A DNA stretch of 64,000 nucleotides from Pseudoalteromonas sp. FUC4 (GTDB lineage: Bacteria; Pseudomonadota; Gammaproteobacteria; Enterobacterales; Alteromonadaceae): contig NZ_SEUI01000005.1 in NCBI RefSeq assembly GCF_008370255.1, positions 242,006 through 306,005 on the forward strand, read 5' to 3'. This document shows, piece by piece, positions 45,538-55,220 of this stretch (within the stretch, counting starts at the first letter, position 1; the number at the start of each line of letters is the position of its first letter). The notes beneath the pieces were generated by a model, which searched no databases, was not told where the DNA came from, and worked only from the letters and a program-made list of their open reading frames with translations. The position numbers and the translations under genes were made by a program.

Positions 45538-47186
45538 TGATACATGTGTTGATTGTTGACGATCAGGCGCTCAATCGCATTTTACTAAGTAAAATGCTTG
45601 AGCAGGAAGGTTATAAAATCTCATTGGCTTACAATGGGCTAGATGCACTTAATGTACTTAAAAGAGAGCAAATAGACATTGTACTACTTGATGTTTTAAT
45701 GCCCGTAATGGATGGTTTTGAAACCGCTGAAAAAATAAAACAGCAGTATAGTGAGGTATACTTACCGATTATTTTTATAACTTCCTTAGACGATCAAGCA
45801 AGTTTTGAGCGCTGTCTTGCGGTAGGTGGCGATGACTTTATTCATAAACCATTTGAAAAAGTTATTTTGTACGCAAAAATTAAAGCACATAGCCGCACCA
45901 GAGAGTTGAGTAAAAAATCAAATCAACAAAAAAAGCTGCTTGAATATCATCACAATCAAATTGAACGTGAACACGAAATAATTGAGCATATTTTTAATAA
46001 CTCATTAGAGAATCAAGGCAAGTTTAAAGAGTACCTCGATTTTAATTTATCGCCGGCGTCTATGTTTAACGGCGATATGTTTTTAGTGGCGCAAAGTCCA
46101 ATAGGCAATCTGTATTGCATGTTGGGAGACTTTACCGGGCACGGTTTAGCGGCAGCTATTGGGGCATTACCTATCTCTCGTGTTTTTTATACTATGGTAC
46201 AAAAAGGCATGGCGATTAATGACATTGCCTGTGAACTAAATACACTGCTTTACAACCTCCTACCTGGACACATGTTTTGTGCTGCAACCATTATAGAGCT
46301 TAGTGCATCCGGTAAAAGTATTTCTGCATGGATGGGCGGCCTGCCAGATGCGTATCTAATAGATAAAGACGGTAATGTAAAACAAACATTAGAGTCGCAA
46401 CATATGGCGCTGGGGATTTTAGACGACCAAGAATTTGAATATGAAGTTATTCACTTTGAAACAAATAGTAATACACGCCTAGTACTAGCAACCGACGGTA
46501 TTATAGAAACAGCAAACAAAGAAGATACATTTTTTGGAGAAGAGCGTTTTTTACAAACCTTAAAAAGTAAATCGATGATTAGTAGCGAAGATATAGTGGC
46601 TAATGTTACTAAGTTTGCTGATGGCACTAAGCAGCAAGATGATTTAAGTATTGTTTTACTAAACTGCCTGCCTTTAGTTCCTGAGGAGCAAGAGCGAGAA
46701 GCATTTTCTACTTTAGCGTTTAATTTATCTTTGAGTTTAAACTCAGAACAAATAAAAAAAACAGACCCCGTTTACGACGTTGTTAATATTTTAAGTAGTG
46801 TTGAGGGGTTAAATGCTCACCGCTCTAATATATTTTTACTGTTGTCTGAGGCTTATAACAATGCGCTTGATCATGGTGTACTAGGGCTAGACTCAGAGAT
46901 TAAAAAACAAGAAGACGGCTTTTTTCGATATTACGAATTAAGAGAAGCAGCTTTAGCTAAACTTACAGATGCAATGATTATTATTGATATGCGCTATTGC
47001 CCCGATACGCTCAGTTTATATTTCATCATTTGTGATTCAGGCCGAGGGTTTAGTAGTAAGCACGATGAGCTGGCAAAGGTTAATAATGAATTTGGTAGAG
47101 GGGTGTCTTTATTAGAAGAAATAGCTGAAAAGGTAACTTATAACGCCAGCGGTAACCAAGTTGAAATGTGCTACAAGTTGAGCTAG
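45537..47186 (+). CDS. Response regulator with PP2C phosphatase and anti-sigma kinase domains (CrsR/HsbR-like)
   Basis: 549 residues in three modules. The receiver (1-125) has LIVDDQ, Asp52 in LLDVLMPVMDG and IHKPF. The SpoIIE/PP2C phosphatase domain (about 165-380) has MLGDFTGHGLAAAIGALP, AWMGGLPDAYLI, LVLATDGI and QQDDLSIVLLNCL. A C-terminal HATPase_c/RsbW-type kinase has LLSEAYNNALDHGVLGL and CDSGRGFS. Having both the phosphatase and kinase in one protein allows two-way control of the STAS partner. The activating histidine kinase is not in this window. Confidence 0.88.
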   Translation: MIHVLIVDDQALNRILLSKMLEQEGYKISLAYNGLDALNVLKREQIDIVLLDVLMPVMDGFETAEKIKQQYSEVYLPIIFITSLDDQASFERCLAVGGDDFIHKPFEKVILYAKIKAHSRTRELSKKSNQQKKLLEYHHNQIEREHEIIEHIFNNSLENQGKFKEYLDFNLSPASMFNGDMFLVAQSPIGNLYCMLGDFTGHGLAAAIGALPISRVFYTMVQKGMAINDIACELNTLLYNLLPGHMFCAATIIELSASGKSISAWMGGLPDAYLIDKDGNVKQTLESQHMALGILDDQEFEYEVIHFETNSNTRLVLATDGIIETANKEDTFFGEERFLQTLKSKSMISSEDIVANVTKFADGTKQQDDLSIVLLNCLPLVPEEQEREAFSTLAFNLSLSLNSEQIKKTDPVYDVVNILSSVEGLNAHRSNIFLLLSEAYNNALDHGVLGLDSEIKKQEDGFFRYYELREAALAKLTDAMIIIDMRYCPDTLSLYFIICDSGRGFSSKHDELAKVNNEFGRGVSLLEEIAEKVTYNASGNQVEMCYKLS

Positions 47187-47242
47187 CTCTGCAAAAATAT
47201 CCATGCTATTATTCTCGAAACTTTAGATGTATGGATGGCCAA

Positions 47243-47902
47243 ATGATTTCTTCTTACTTAAAACAAGCACAACTAAGTGCTAATCCAGCTTTGATTTCAA
47301 CAGAGCTTGAAAAGCTTGAGCTACATTTAGCAAACACAGCTTTGCCTGATGTATGTTGGGAGTATCAAATACCTGAGCTTGGCGAGGGCGGTGCATGTAG
47401 TTTATTTGGTTACCTACAAGATGAGCCATTCAAATTAACTGACTATCTTAAAAATGATGAGCAAACACAGTTCAAGCTAGCTAATTTACAGAGTATTGTT
47501 AGCTATATTGAAGAGCAAACAAGTGTTGATTGGTATGGTATTTATCAATCAACCAATACTAGTGAAGGTAAGCAACTACTTAAGCTTGCTTATCATGGTG
47601 CACCAAGTCGCCCTTTATTTCCGCTTACAGAAGCGTTTGCAGCTGGTAGTAACAATGTACAAGTTGCGCTTTCTCACAAGGGCCGTATTATTAATAACGT
47701 TGAAGAGTACTTATCACAAGGTGGTGAATACTACACATGCGATCCTAAAGTTAAATCAGAAACCTGCTTACCTTTATTTAATACACAAAATGAATGTGTT
47801 GGTATTGTAGATGCAGAAGCCTTTAAAAATGATTTTTTTGATGAAAAGACGCTTGCCGTTTTAATTGCATGTTGTATTAAAATTCCTCACTTTCTAGTGT
47901 AA
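47243..47902 (+). CDS. GAF-domain protein, possibly free-Met-sulfoxide reductase related
   Basis: 219 residues from the ATG at 47243, preceded by GGATGG. An in-frame ATG at 47231 and a TTG at 47168 are alternatives. The C-terminal half is a GAF domain (SVDWYGIYQ, LLKLAYHGAPSRPLFPL, RIINNVEEYL, SETCLPLFNTQNECVGIVDAEA). Its CDPKVKSETCLPLF stretch resembles the active-site region of free methionine-R-sulfoxide reductases, with a Cys at the matching position. The N-terminal 75 residues are not recognised. It lies 56 bp after the CrsR-like gene and may be co-transcribed. Confidence 0.65.
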   Translation: MISSYLKQAQLSANPALISTELEKLELHLANTALPDVCWEYQIPELGEGGACSLFGYLQDEPFKLTDYLKNDEQTQFKLANLQSIVSYIEEQTSVDWYGIYQSTNTSEGKQLLKLAYHGAPSRPLFPLTEAFAAGSNNVQVALSHKGRIINNVEEYLSQGGEYYTCDPKVKSETCLPLFNTQNECVGIVDAEAFKNDFFDEKTLAVLIACCIKIPHFLV

Positions 47903-47931
47903 ATAACGCTAGTCAACATGATGTGCTTTTA

Positions 47932-47950
47932 TGTTAAGCTTAGCTTAACA
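47932..47950. promoter_or_regulatory. Perfect 19-bp palindrome upstream of the aminotransferase gene
   Basis: TGTTAAGCTTAGCTTAACA has 8-bp arms around TTA and sits 32 bp before the ATG at 47983. There is no T-run, so an operator or mRNA leader hairpin is more likely than a terminator. It is not a TyrR box (wrong spacing). Confidence 0.45.
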
Positions 47951-47982
47951 GCTAACCCCTAAATAACGATAAGAGATAGCCA

Positions 47983-49173
47983 ATGTTCTCAGTATTAAAA
48001 CCATTACCAACAGATCCTATTCTTGGCCTTATGGCGGCCTATAAACAAGATACAAACCCTAATAAAATTGATTTAGGTGTAGGTGTCTACAAAGACGAGC
48101 AAGGCAATACACCGGTTCTTAAAGCGGTTAAAAAAGCTGAAGCGTTTCGTCTTGAAAACGAAATGAGCAAATCTTACATTGGTTTAGCGGGTAACTTAGA
48201 TTACTGCCAAAAGATGGAGCAGTTACTACTAGGCGAACATCAAGCATTGCTAGCAAATCGCGTACGTACTGCGCAAGCGCCAGGTGGTACGGGTGCACTT
48301 CGCGTTGCAGCTGAATTTATTAAGCGTTGCAATGCAGATGCAACAGTATGGGTAACTAACCCAACATGGGCAAACCATATTAGCTTGTTTGAAGCTGCAG
48401 GCTTAACAGTAAAAGAATACCCGTATTACGATTACGAAAATAAAGACTTACTGTTTGATGAAATGATCAACACACTTAAACAAGTGCCTAAAGGTGATGT
48501 GGTTTTAGTGCATGCATGTTGTCATAACCCAAGCGGTATGGACTTAAACGAAACACAGTGGAACACAGTTGCCGAACTTGCAAAAGAAGTTGGCTTTACA
48601 CCACTTGTTGATATTGCATACCAAGGCTTTGGTGCTTCACTTGAAGAAGATGCACGTGGCTTACGTATTTTAGCTGATGCAGTAGAAGAGCTAATTATTT
48701 GTTCTTCATGTTCTAAAAACTTTGGCTTATACCGCGAGCGTATTGGTGCATGTTCACTAATTGCAAAAGATAGCGCAACAGCAGATATTTCAAACTCTGT
48801 AATGCTAAGCGTTGTACGTAGTATTTACTCAATGCCGCCAGCGCATGGTGCTGATATTGTTAATACTATTTTAAGCAGTACAGAGCTTACACAATTATGG
48901 CACTCTGAGCTTGATGAAATGCGTAGCCGCATAAATGGCTTACGTAGCCTAATTAAAGAAAGCTTAGCAACTAAAGATATTGCGCAAGACTTCTCATTTA
49001 TTGAACGTCAAAACGGTATGTTTTCTTTCTTAGGTATTAATAAAGAGCAAATTGCTCGCCTACAAAAAGAATATGGTATTTACATTGTTGGTTCTAGCCG
49101 CGTAAATGTTGCAGGTGTTAGCCAGTCAAATATTGAATACTTTTCAAATGCTGTAGCTGACGTTTGTAAATAA
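47983..49173 (+). CDS. Aspartate/aromatic amino acid aminotransferase
   Basis: 396 residues of aminotransferase class I, Ib/I-alpha type. The start is MFSVLKPLPTDPILGLMAAYK. Other motifs are LGVGVYKDEQGNTPVLKAVK, HACCHNPSGMD, DIAYQGFGASLEEDA and the PLP-lysine motif SCSKNFGLYRERIGA. AspC and TyrB are hard to separate by motif. The downstream aromatic amino acid permease favours a role in Tyr/Phe metabolism. It ends in a strong terminator. Confidence 0.9.
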   Translation: MFSVLKPLPTDPILGLMAAYKQDTNPNKIDLGVGVYKDEQGNTPVLKAVKKAEAFRLENEMSKSYIGLAGNLDYCQKMEQLLLGEHQALLANRVRTAQAPGGTGALRVAAEFIKRCNADATVWVTNPTWANHISLFEAAGLTVKEYPYYDYENKDLLFDEMINTLKQVPKGDVVLVHACCHNPSGMDLNETQWNTVAELAKEVGFTPLVDIAYQGFGASLEEDARGLRILADAVEELIICSSCSKNFGLYRERIGACSLIAKDSATADISNSVMLSVVRSIYSMPPAHGADIVNTILSSTELTQLWHSELDEMRSRINGLRSLIKESLATKDIAQDFSFIERQNGMFSFLGINKEQIARLQKEYGIYIVGSSRVNVAGVSQSNIEYFSNAVADVCK

Positions 49174-49190
49174 ACGCAGTTAATATAAAA

Positions 49191-49225
49191 AACCGCACGT
49201 CATTTCTAATGATGTGCGGTTTTTT
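49191..49225. terminator. Terminator between the aminotransferase and permease genes
   Basis: AACCGCAC (49191-49198) pairs with GTGCGGTT (49214-49221), with an inner CAT/ATG helix. An A-run precedes and a T-run follows, between convergent genes. Confidence 0.9.
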
Positions 49226-49250
49226 ATTATCTAAATTAAAACAAAAAGCT

Positions 49251-50453
49251 TTAACCGATAGCAGGAATTAGTCCCGCCATTTGCATAAACTGCGCAGTAA
49301 TAATCGTTATGCCACATATAGCTGCTATGCCAAGCCCAACATTCCCACTTTTAACTTTGTAGCCTGTTTTATTTGATGTTGTACGCTGTTTATAAACTAT
49401 TGCTACAGGCAAAAATATTGCAAGTACGACAAGTGCTATTGCAGCGTAACCTAAAGCCATAATAAAGCCTTGAGGATAAAATAATGCAAAGCCAAGCGGC
49501 GGAATAAACGTAATTAAGGCCGTTTTAATTCGGTCTGTTTTATTGTCACCTTTTTTAAATGTATCAGCAAAAAAATCGAATAATCCTAAACTCACCCCTA
49601 AAAATGATGTCGCAAGTGCTAAATCAGCAAATAACTTAACGGCCGTTGCCACACTTGGGTTATGCGCAATACTTGCCACGCTTGATACAAAGCCACTAAG
49701 GCCTTGGCTGTTGAGTAAATCAGCTTGGCTCATAATACCTTGGCTAAGTAGTTGCCAAAAAATATAAATGACTAAAGGCAGGGCGGCTCCAGCAATCATT
49801 ACTTTGCGCAGTACTTTTATTTCTACACCAACATATTTAATAATAGAAGGAATAGAGCCATGAAAGCCAAACGAAGTAAATATAACCGGTATAGCCGAAA
49901 GGATTAACCCTTGCTCTACAGGCATCTCTAATAAATGCTTACCTTGTACATAAGGGGTTAGCATGTAAAACAAACTAGCTAATACAATAATTTTTATTGT
50001 AAATAACACTCTATTTAGTTTATCTACCTTGCTAGTGCCCAGCGTTACCACACTTGCAATAATAACAGCGAGGATCACAGAGCCAAACTGTGGGGCTATA
50101 TTTACATTAAAGCCTATATTTATACGCGCTTGAAGTTGTGCACCACCACCTGCAATATAAGCAGCGCATAAAGCGTAAAATAAAAAAACCATCGAAAAAT
50201 TCGCGATGTATTGTCCGCGCTTCCCCAGCCATAATTTAGCCAACGTATTTAACGTTGCATCGCGTGGTGCATATTGGTGTAGCTCTAGCATGAGTAGTGC
50301 GGTGTAGGTCATTAGTAACCAGCTAGCAATTATTAATGCAAGTGCTGTACTAAACCCAAGCCCGGCAGATGCTATTGGCAATGCCAACATACCTGCACCA
50401 ATAGTTGTGCCTGCAACAATTAACATGCTTCCAGTTGTTTTATTTTTAAGCAC
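49251..50453 (-). CDS. Aromatic amino acid permease (HAAAP family, TyrP/Mtr type)
   Basis: 400 residues with about eleven membrane helices. The N-terminal motif TTGSMLIVAGTTIGAGMLALP and central FTSFGFHGSIPSIIKYVG are diagnostic of hydroxy/aromatic amino acid permeases. It is a proton symporter in the inner membrane. It cannot be split into Tyr or Trp specificity by eye, but a TyrR box lies about 90-110 bp upstream, which favours a TyrP-like role. Confidence 0.88.
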   Translation of the reverse strand: MLKNKTTGSMLIVAGTTIGAGMLALPIASAGLGFSTALALIIASWLLMTYTALLMLELHQYAPRDATLNTLAKLWLGKRGQYIANFSMVFLFYALCAAYIAGGGAQLQARINIGFNVNIAPQFGSVILAVIIASVVTLGTSKVDKLNRVLFTIKIIVLASLFYMLTPYVQGKHLLEMPVEQGLILSAIPVIFTSFGFHGSIPSIIKYVGVEIKVLRKVMIAGAALPLVIYIFWQLLSQGIMSQADLLNSQGLSGFVSSVASIAHNPSVATAVKLFADLALATSFLGVSLGLFDFFADTFKKGDNKTDRIKTALITFIPPLGFALFYPQGFIMALGYAAIALVVLAIFLPVAIVYKQRTTSNKTGYKVKSGNVGLGIAAICGITIITAQFMQMAGLIPAIG

Positions 50454-50544
50454 TTAATTACCTTAATTATTATTAATATACATGCACGATATAACTAGTT
50501 ACTCAAATCTCAAATAGTTTTGTAATAAAAGAGCACTATTAAAA

Positions 50545-50562
50545 TGTAACTTACAATTTACA
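50545..50562 (-). promoter_or_regulatory. TyrR box upstream of the aromatic permease
   Basis: TGTAACttacaaTTTACA matches TGTAAA-N6-TTTACA with one mismatch. It is 92 bp upstream of the permease ATG and 108 bp upstream of the EamA gene on the other strand. In E. coli tyrP is TyrR-controlled. A TATAAT for the EamA side lies at 50620-50625. Confidence 0.55.
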
Positions 50563-50669
50563 ACTGTATTTATTAAGGACTTGTATGCATTTAAAAGTAT
50601 TAAAATAGGGTGGTGAGGGTATAATTTTATGTACGTTGGATTGCGTTATAAAACGCTAAGGATTGGCAT

Positions 50670-51563
50670 GTGCCGGTAAAAGTATCGTATTTTTTTATGG
50701 TTCTCATTTGGTCTACTACACCACTGGGGATTGTGTGGAGCAGTGAAACAGTGTCGCCAACGCTTGCTGTATTAATGCGTATGCTGGTGGGGTTGTTTTT
50801 AGGTGGTTTAATTGTTGCCATAACAAACATTAGAGTACCTTGGAGCAAAAATGCATGCTTACTTTATTTTTATTCGAGTATAGGTATTTTTGGCGGTATG
50901 TTACTGAGCTATATGGCAGCTAAAACAGTCCCTTCGGGTATTATTTCGCTTATGTTTGGCCTTGCGCCTATTTTGTCGGGGTTGCTTGCTCAGCAGTTAT
51001 TAAATGAACCTAAATTTAGCCCTATTAAATTAGTGGCGTTAGCGTGCGCCTTAATTGGCTTATATTTTGTTAGTTATAACCAAGTACAAAGCTCGCAAAC
51101 TCAAGGGCTCGGGTTACTTTATGTGTTTATGGCTGTCTGCTTTTTTAGTTTAAGTGGTGTGATGATTAAGCGCGTACAAATTGCGATTCATCCTATGGCA
51201 ACAACATTTGGTGCCTTAGTTTTTGTAACCCCACTCTTTTTTATTGCTTGGTGGTTATTAGATGGTCAGTTGCATATACAAAATTGGAGTGCAAAATCAT
51301 TGTGGGCTATTGGCTATTTAGGTGTATTTGGATCTTTAGTTGGGGCTTTGGCGTATTTTCATGTGTTGCAAAACCTAAATGCGAGTACGGTATCACTTAC
51401 TACGCTCATAACCCCTAGCTTTGCGTTAGGCTTAGGAGCTTGGCTAAACAATGAGCCATTAAGCCAAGAGCTAATAATTGGTGCAATTATTATTTTAATT
51501 AGCCTAGGTTTTTTCCAATTTGGTGATAAATTTTTAAAGCGAAATAAAGTAAACACAAATTAG
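50670..51563 (+). CDS. EamA-family (DMT) transporter
   Basis: 297 residues from a GTG with an AAGGA site 7 bases upstream. Ten membrane helices form two EamA repeats. The first ends near IGLYFVSYNQ and the second carries GSLVGALAYFHVLQNLNASTVSLTTLITPSFALGLG. The family exports amino acids and other metabolites. The substrate cannot be assigned. Sharing a regulatory region with an aromatic permease is suggestive only. Confidence 0.85.
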   Translation: MPVKVSYFFMVLIWSTTPLGIVWSSETVSPTLAVLMRMLVGLFLGGLIVAITNIRVPWSKNACLLYFYSSIGIFGGMLLSYMAAKTVPSGIISLMFGLAPILSGLLAQQLLNEPKFSPIKLVALACALIGLYFVSYNQVQSSQTQGLGLLYVFMAVCFFSLSGVMIKRVQIAIHPMATTFGALVFVTPLFFIAWWLLDGQLHIQNWSAKSLWAIGYLGVFGSLVGALAYFHVLQNLNASTVSLTTLITPSFALGLGAWLNNEPLSQELIIGAIIILISLGFFQFGDKFLKRNKVNTN

Positions 51564-51565
51564 CT

Positions 51566-52447
51566 TTACTGCATTTTTTCTATTTGAATAATTAAACGAC
51601 GGTTTTTGTCTCGGCCTAAAATGTTATCGTTATTATCAACAAAGCGTTTTTCGCCCAAACCGGTTGTTTGTACTTTGGCTTCATCAACACCCAAGCTCAC
51701 CATATAATCCTTTATTGCTTTGGCGCGCTTGCGCGATAAATCTAAGTTATTCCAGCGCCCGCCATAGCTATCGGTGTATGAGTCAATGCTAATGGACTCT
51801 ATGCTTGCATCATTTTTTAAATACTCAGCAATCTTATCAAGGCGTTGTTGCGAGGATTTAGTTAATTTACTGCTGTTAGATTGATAGTTCATTACAGTAA
51901 ACGAAATATCTTCAAAGCTGTAAGGGAGTAGCTCATCACGGCATTGTAAAAAAGCCCAGTAAGCTTGTTTAAAGTTTACGCTCGATATGCCAACGGCAAT
52001 TTTATCGGCACTGTTTTGCCAGTCTTGATAATAAAAAGTAGGGTAGTAGCCTTTTTCAAGCTCGCTAAGCATTTCCCATGCGGTTTTATTGCCTAGCTCG
52101 CCATCAAACTTTTTAAGTAATTTCATATTTGCAATATCGCGAGCGGGCAATCCTGCACGCCACGTAGGTGGCACTGCTTTTAAACCTGCAATTGCGTAGT
52201 TATCTGGGCGTACAACCATATCTAAATTAAATATTAAGTTTTTATTTTTACTTGCTGAAGCTTTAAATATAGCTTCCCCATAATAAGGAACTTCATGATT
52301 TAATTGGCATTGTAAGCGCGTTGTTTTAACGACTTCCCAGTTGGAGTTGTCTTGGGTTGCTGTATATTGGCGCATAGCAGCTTGCGAGTGAGTACTGTAA
52401 AGCACTGCACTTATACTAAGGCTAATAAATAACAACTTATACTTCAT
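51566..52447 (-). CDS. motY: Sodium-type polar flagellar motor protein MotY
   Basis: 293 residues, the same as Vibrio MotY. A signal peptide ends near STHSQA. The N-terminal MotY domain has MRQYTATQDNSNWEV and RLQCQLNHEVPYYGEA, then WRAGLPARDIANM. The C-terminal OmpA-like peptidoglycan-binding domain has IDSYTDSYGGRWNNLDLSRK and TGLGEKRFVDNN. MotY forms the T-ring that holds the PomA/PomB stator. It lies divergent from rnt, exactly as in Vibrio. This implies a Na+-driven polar flagellum elsewhere in the genome. Confidence 0.92.
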   Translation of the reverse strand: MKYKLLFISLSISAVLYSTHSQAAMRQYTATQDNSNWEVVKTTRLQCQLNHEVPYYGEAIFKASASKNKNLIFNLDMVVRPDNYAIAGLKAVPPTWRAGLPARDIANMKLLKKFDGELGNKTAWEMLSELEKGYYPTFYYQDWQNSADKIAVGISSVNFKQAYWAFLQCRDELLPYSFEDISFTVMNYQSNSSKLTKSSQQRLDKIAEYLKNDASIESISIDSYTDSYGGRWNNLDLSRKRAKAIKDYMVSLGVDEAKVQTTGLGEKRFVDNNDNILGRDKNRRLIIQIEKMQ

Positions 52448-52649
52448 GGTGCTCTCCAGCTATCCGGGAATGCCAATAATTTGGCAAATTAACGACTGCA
52501 ATGATTAGTTTGTTCTTTACGTAACTAACTTATAAGTTAAAGCAAGTTATGTGCCTACAATTTTAAAGCAATAAATACTTAAATCCCCTAGCCTAGGGGG
52601 CATCAATTTTGACATAATAGTCAGCTTACACGTATAAACAAAGAAGACT

Positions 52650-53348
52650 ATGGCAAATACTGAGCAAACACCTTTCGCAAAACGCTTTCGTGGATTTTTT
52701 CCTGTTGTTATTGATGTTGAAACTGCAGGTTTTAACAAAGAAACAGATGCCTTGTTAGAAATAGCAGCTTCTGTTTTAAAAATGGATGACGAAGGACTGC
52801 TCAGCATAGATCATACTGTTCATTTTCATGTTCAGCCATTCGAAGGCGCGAATATAGAACAAGCAGCCATCGACTTTAACGGCATAGACCCGTTTTCACC
52901 ATTACGTGGTGCAGTACCTGAAGACGAAGTAATTAAAGAAATATGTAAAGTAGTACGCAAAGCGCAAAAGGCCGCAGGGTGCCAACGCTCAGTTATTGTG
53001 GCGCATAATGCCGCATTCGACCATGGCTTTTTAAATGCAGCAATAGAGCGTAATAACATTAAGCGTACACCATTTCATCCATTTGTAAGCTTTGATACAA
53101 CATCTTTAGCGGGTTTAGCGTTAGGCCAAACAGTATTAGCAAAAGCATGTAGAGCGGCAGGTATCGAGTTTGATAACAGTCAAGCACACTCAGCGCTTTA
53201 TGACACAGAACGTACAGCTGAGCTTTATTGTCTAATAGTAAACCGCTGGCAGCAATTAGGTGGTTGGCCATTAGCGCCACTAGATGACGCTGACACTGAT
53301 GCGGAAGTTGAAACTGAAAATGACGAAGAAACTAAAACGTCTGAGTAA
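52650..53348 (+). CDS. rnt: Ribonuclease T
   Basis: 232 residues. The DEDD exonuclease motifs are [11 protein letters not shown] (Asp, Glu), [12 protein letters not shown] (Asp) and the late [14 protein letters not shown] (His, Asp). The start [20 protein letters not shown] fits the family. It trims the 3' ends of tRNAs and 5S/23S rRNA. The acidic C-terminal tail (about 15 residues) overlaps the convergent FapA-like gene by 17 bp. Confidence 0.96.
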   Translation: MANTEQTPFAKRFRGFFPVVIDVETAGFNKETDALLEIAASVLKMDDEGLLSIDHTVHFHVQPFEGANIEQAAIDFNGIDPFSPLRGAVPEDEVIKEICKVVRKAQKAAGCQRSVIVAHNAAFDHGFLNAAIERNNIKRTPFHPFVSFDTTSLAGLALGQTVLAKACRAAGIEFDNSQAHSALYDTERTAELYCLIVNRWQQLGGWPLAPLDDADTDAEVETENDEETKTSE

Positions 53349-54957
53349 TTTTACCTTCAGTTAGCTTAACTAGGTGGGGCGGGTAAATACGCGAAAATTG
53401 TTTAGAATCTTTCGCTATTTTAAGTTCCACACCAGGGTGCATTAATTCATTTACTTTTAAACGGCTACTGGCAAGTAATTGCACTATTTTTTGCTTAATA
53501 AGTAGTTTTTGACGATGAATATGCGCAGAGCGTATTTTTATATGCTTTTCATTTTCAGTTATTTTATTCATAAATTGCTGGCGCTGAGCAGCCCCCGCAA
53601 TTTTACTCGCTTTTTCACGAGCTTGTTGTAAAGCGGTTACTTTAGTCGCAAGTACTTTTTCAAAATCGGTTATTTGAGTTTGCTTTTGGCGAAGCTCAAA
53701 CCAGAGCTGCGCTAAAAACACACGCGTTTTGGTACCGGCTGGCGCGCCTAGTTCACCTGTTTCAATGCGCATAGCATCTAAAATATTACCGCCAATAATT
53801 TTACCTCGCGGATTATTTGCTTTGCCTACACGTATTAATCGCCTAGCACTTAAATCACAATGCAGAGCTTGGCGTTCAATAAATAAATCTTGTTCGGATT
53901 TAATATTGCAGTACTGGGCATAACCAATCGAAATAGTACGTTGAGCGATTATACTACACGTAAATGCTTCCTCGCCTTCACGTTTTCGGCCAATTGCGCC
54001 AAGCATAATAGTGACTGCACTTTTACTTTCAACAGATCCTGATTCTACAAAACCCAGTACCGTAATATCACCGTTGGCTTTTACACGCATGCCGTCTTTA
54101 ATATCGCCAGTAATAATTACGCTACCATCAAAATCAACGTGGCCTGTACTTACATCTACGTTATCAAAGCATAAAACGTCATCTACACGCATGCCACGGG
54201 GTAGGGCAACGGGCACACCTTTGCAGTCGGCAATAAGCATATTAGGATTATTAGGATCTACTTTTGTACCTTCGAAAGGCTGGAGTTGGTGATCTTTACC
54301 TGGTTTTGCACTAATTGAATCGCCAAATACTGTATAGCCTTCTTCTCCAGGGGTTGCGGCAATGCGCTGCATTAAGGGCGTGCCGGGTTTTACAGTGATG
54401 ATAGCACCAAGGTTTTTCATATCAACCTTACCGCCTTCTTTAGCTTGTGGGCTAAGTACTCGGTCTTGGGCTGTTGAGCATAAACGCACAAATTTAGCGT
54501 CGCTGCCTTCTTTAGGATTGCGCCCATGTGCAATTATGGCATTGTAAGAGCTTCCTGCTGGTTGCTCAAACTGCTGGCCTAAAAAGGTATCAAGCGCACG
54601 AGGACTTATTCCTTTTTTAACACCTGCATCAGCAAGTGCTTTTTGCGCGCCTTCCATAGACAAAAGTGCGCCACCTTTAGCGGTAGTTAATGTTGCTTCT
54701 GCGACCATGTTTTTTTCATCAATATTAATGACAAGCGACGCATCTACAGCTTTAGCAACTACAAGCGATACTTCCTGATAATTTTTAGTTGGCGCAAAAA
54801 GCTTTCCAATATTAGCTGCTATAGCTTCGTACTCACTAAACTCAGATTGTTCAAGCATTTCTACTAACTGAGTACTCGTAATAGGAAAACCACTATCAAT
54901 AGGGTGACTTACTAAAGAGACAAACCCTGTACTTTTATCAAATGAAAAAACCGACAT
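53332..54957 (-). CDS. FapA-family (DUF342) protein
   Basis: 541 residues. A DUF342 beta-helical core (about 120-400) has [52 protein letters not shown] and [15 protein letters not shown] [15 protein letters not shown]. It is followed by a long C-terminal coiled coil ([20 protein letters not shown] onward). FapA proteins bind a polymerisation or scaffold partner; in Vibrio a FapA controls EIIA-Glc-dependent flagellation. The role here is unproven. It is convergent with rnt, with overlapping 3' ends. Confidence 0.82.
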   Translation of the reverse strand: MSVFSFDKSTGFVSLVSHPIDSGFPITSTQLVEMLEQSEFSEYEAIAANIGKLFAPTKNYQEVSLVVAKAVDASLVINIDEKNMVAEATLTTAKGGALLSMEGAQKALADAGVKKGISPRALDTFLGQQFEQPAGSSYNAIIAHGRNPKEGSDAKFVRLCSTAQDRVLSPQAKEGGKVDMKNLGAIITVKPGTPLMQRIAATPGEEGYTVFGDSISAKPGKDHQLQPFEGTKVDPNNPNMLIADCKGVPVALPRGMRVDDVLCFDNVDVSTGHVDFDGSVIITGDIKDGMRVKANGDITVLGFVESGSVESKSAVTIMLGAIGRKREGEEAFTCSIIAQRTISIGYAQYCNIKSEQDLFIERQALHCDLSARRLIRVGKANNPRGKIIGGNILDAMRIETGELGAPAGTKTRVFLAQLWFELRQKQTQITDFEKVLATKVTALQQAREKASKIAGAAQRQQFMNKITENEKHIKIRSAHIHRQKLLIKQKIVQLLASSRLKVNELMHPGVELKIAKDSKQFSRIYPPHLVKLTEGKITQTF

Positions 54958-55158
54958 TTATAAATTCCTTACATTATGCCTGTTATTATTTTTATTTTTT
55001 ACAACTAAAGGTTTAGAAATAGCAAAAACCTTAACTCCTTATTTGAACACAGGTTAAACACATTGTTAAGCAAATGTTTGTATAGGCTTATATATACTAA
55101 ATTTTGTTTGTTTAATGTGCGATTAGTGCGTGCAATTAAAATAAAGCGTTACTAGGCC

Positions 55159-55188
55159 TTGAGTATCAGTACTTTACTCAGTTATACT
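55159..55188 (+). promoter_or_regulatory. Sigma-70 promoter of ssrA
   Basis: TTGAGT (55159-55164), an 18-bp spacer and TATACT (55183-55188) are followed by a leader with an inverted repeat TGAATT/AATTCA (55201-55220) that ends exactly at the mature tmRNA 5' end. The rest of the 54958-55158 gap is AT-rich with nothing clear. Confidence 0.65.
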
Positions 55189-55220
55189 GTTTGTACGCTC
55201 TGAATTGAGTTACTAATTCA

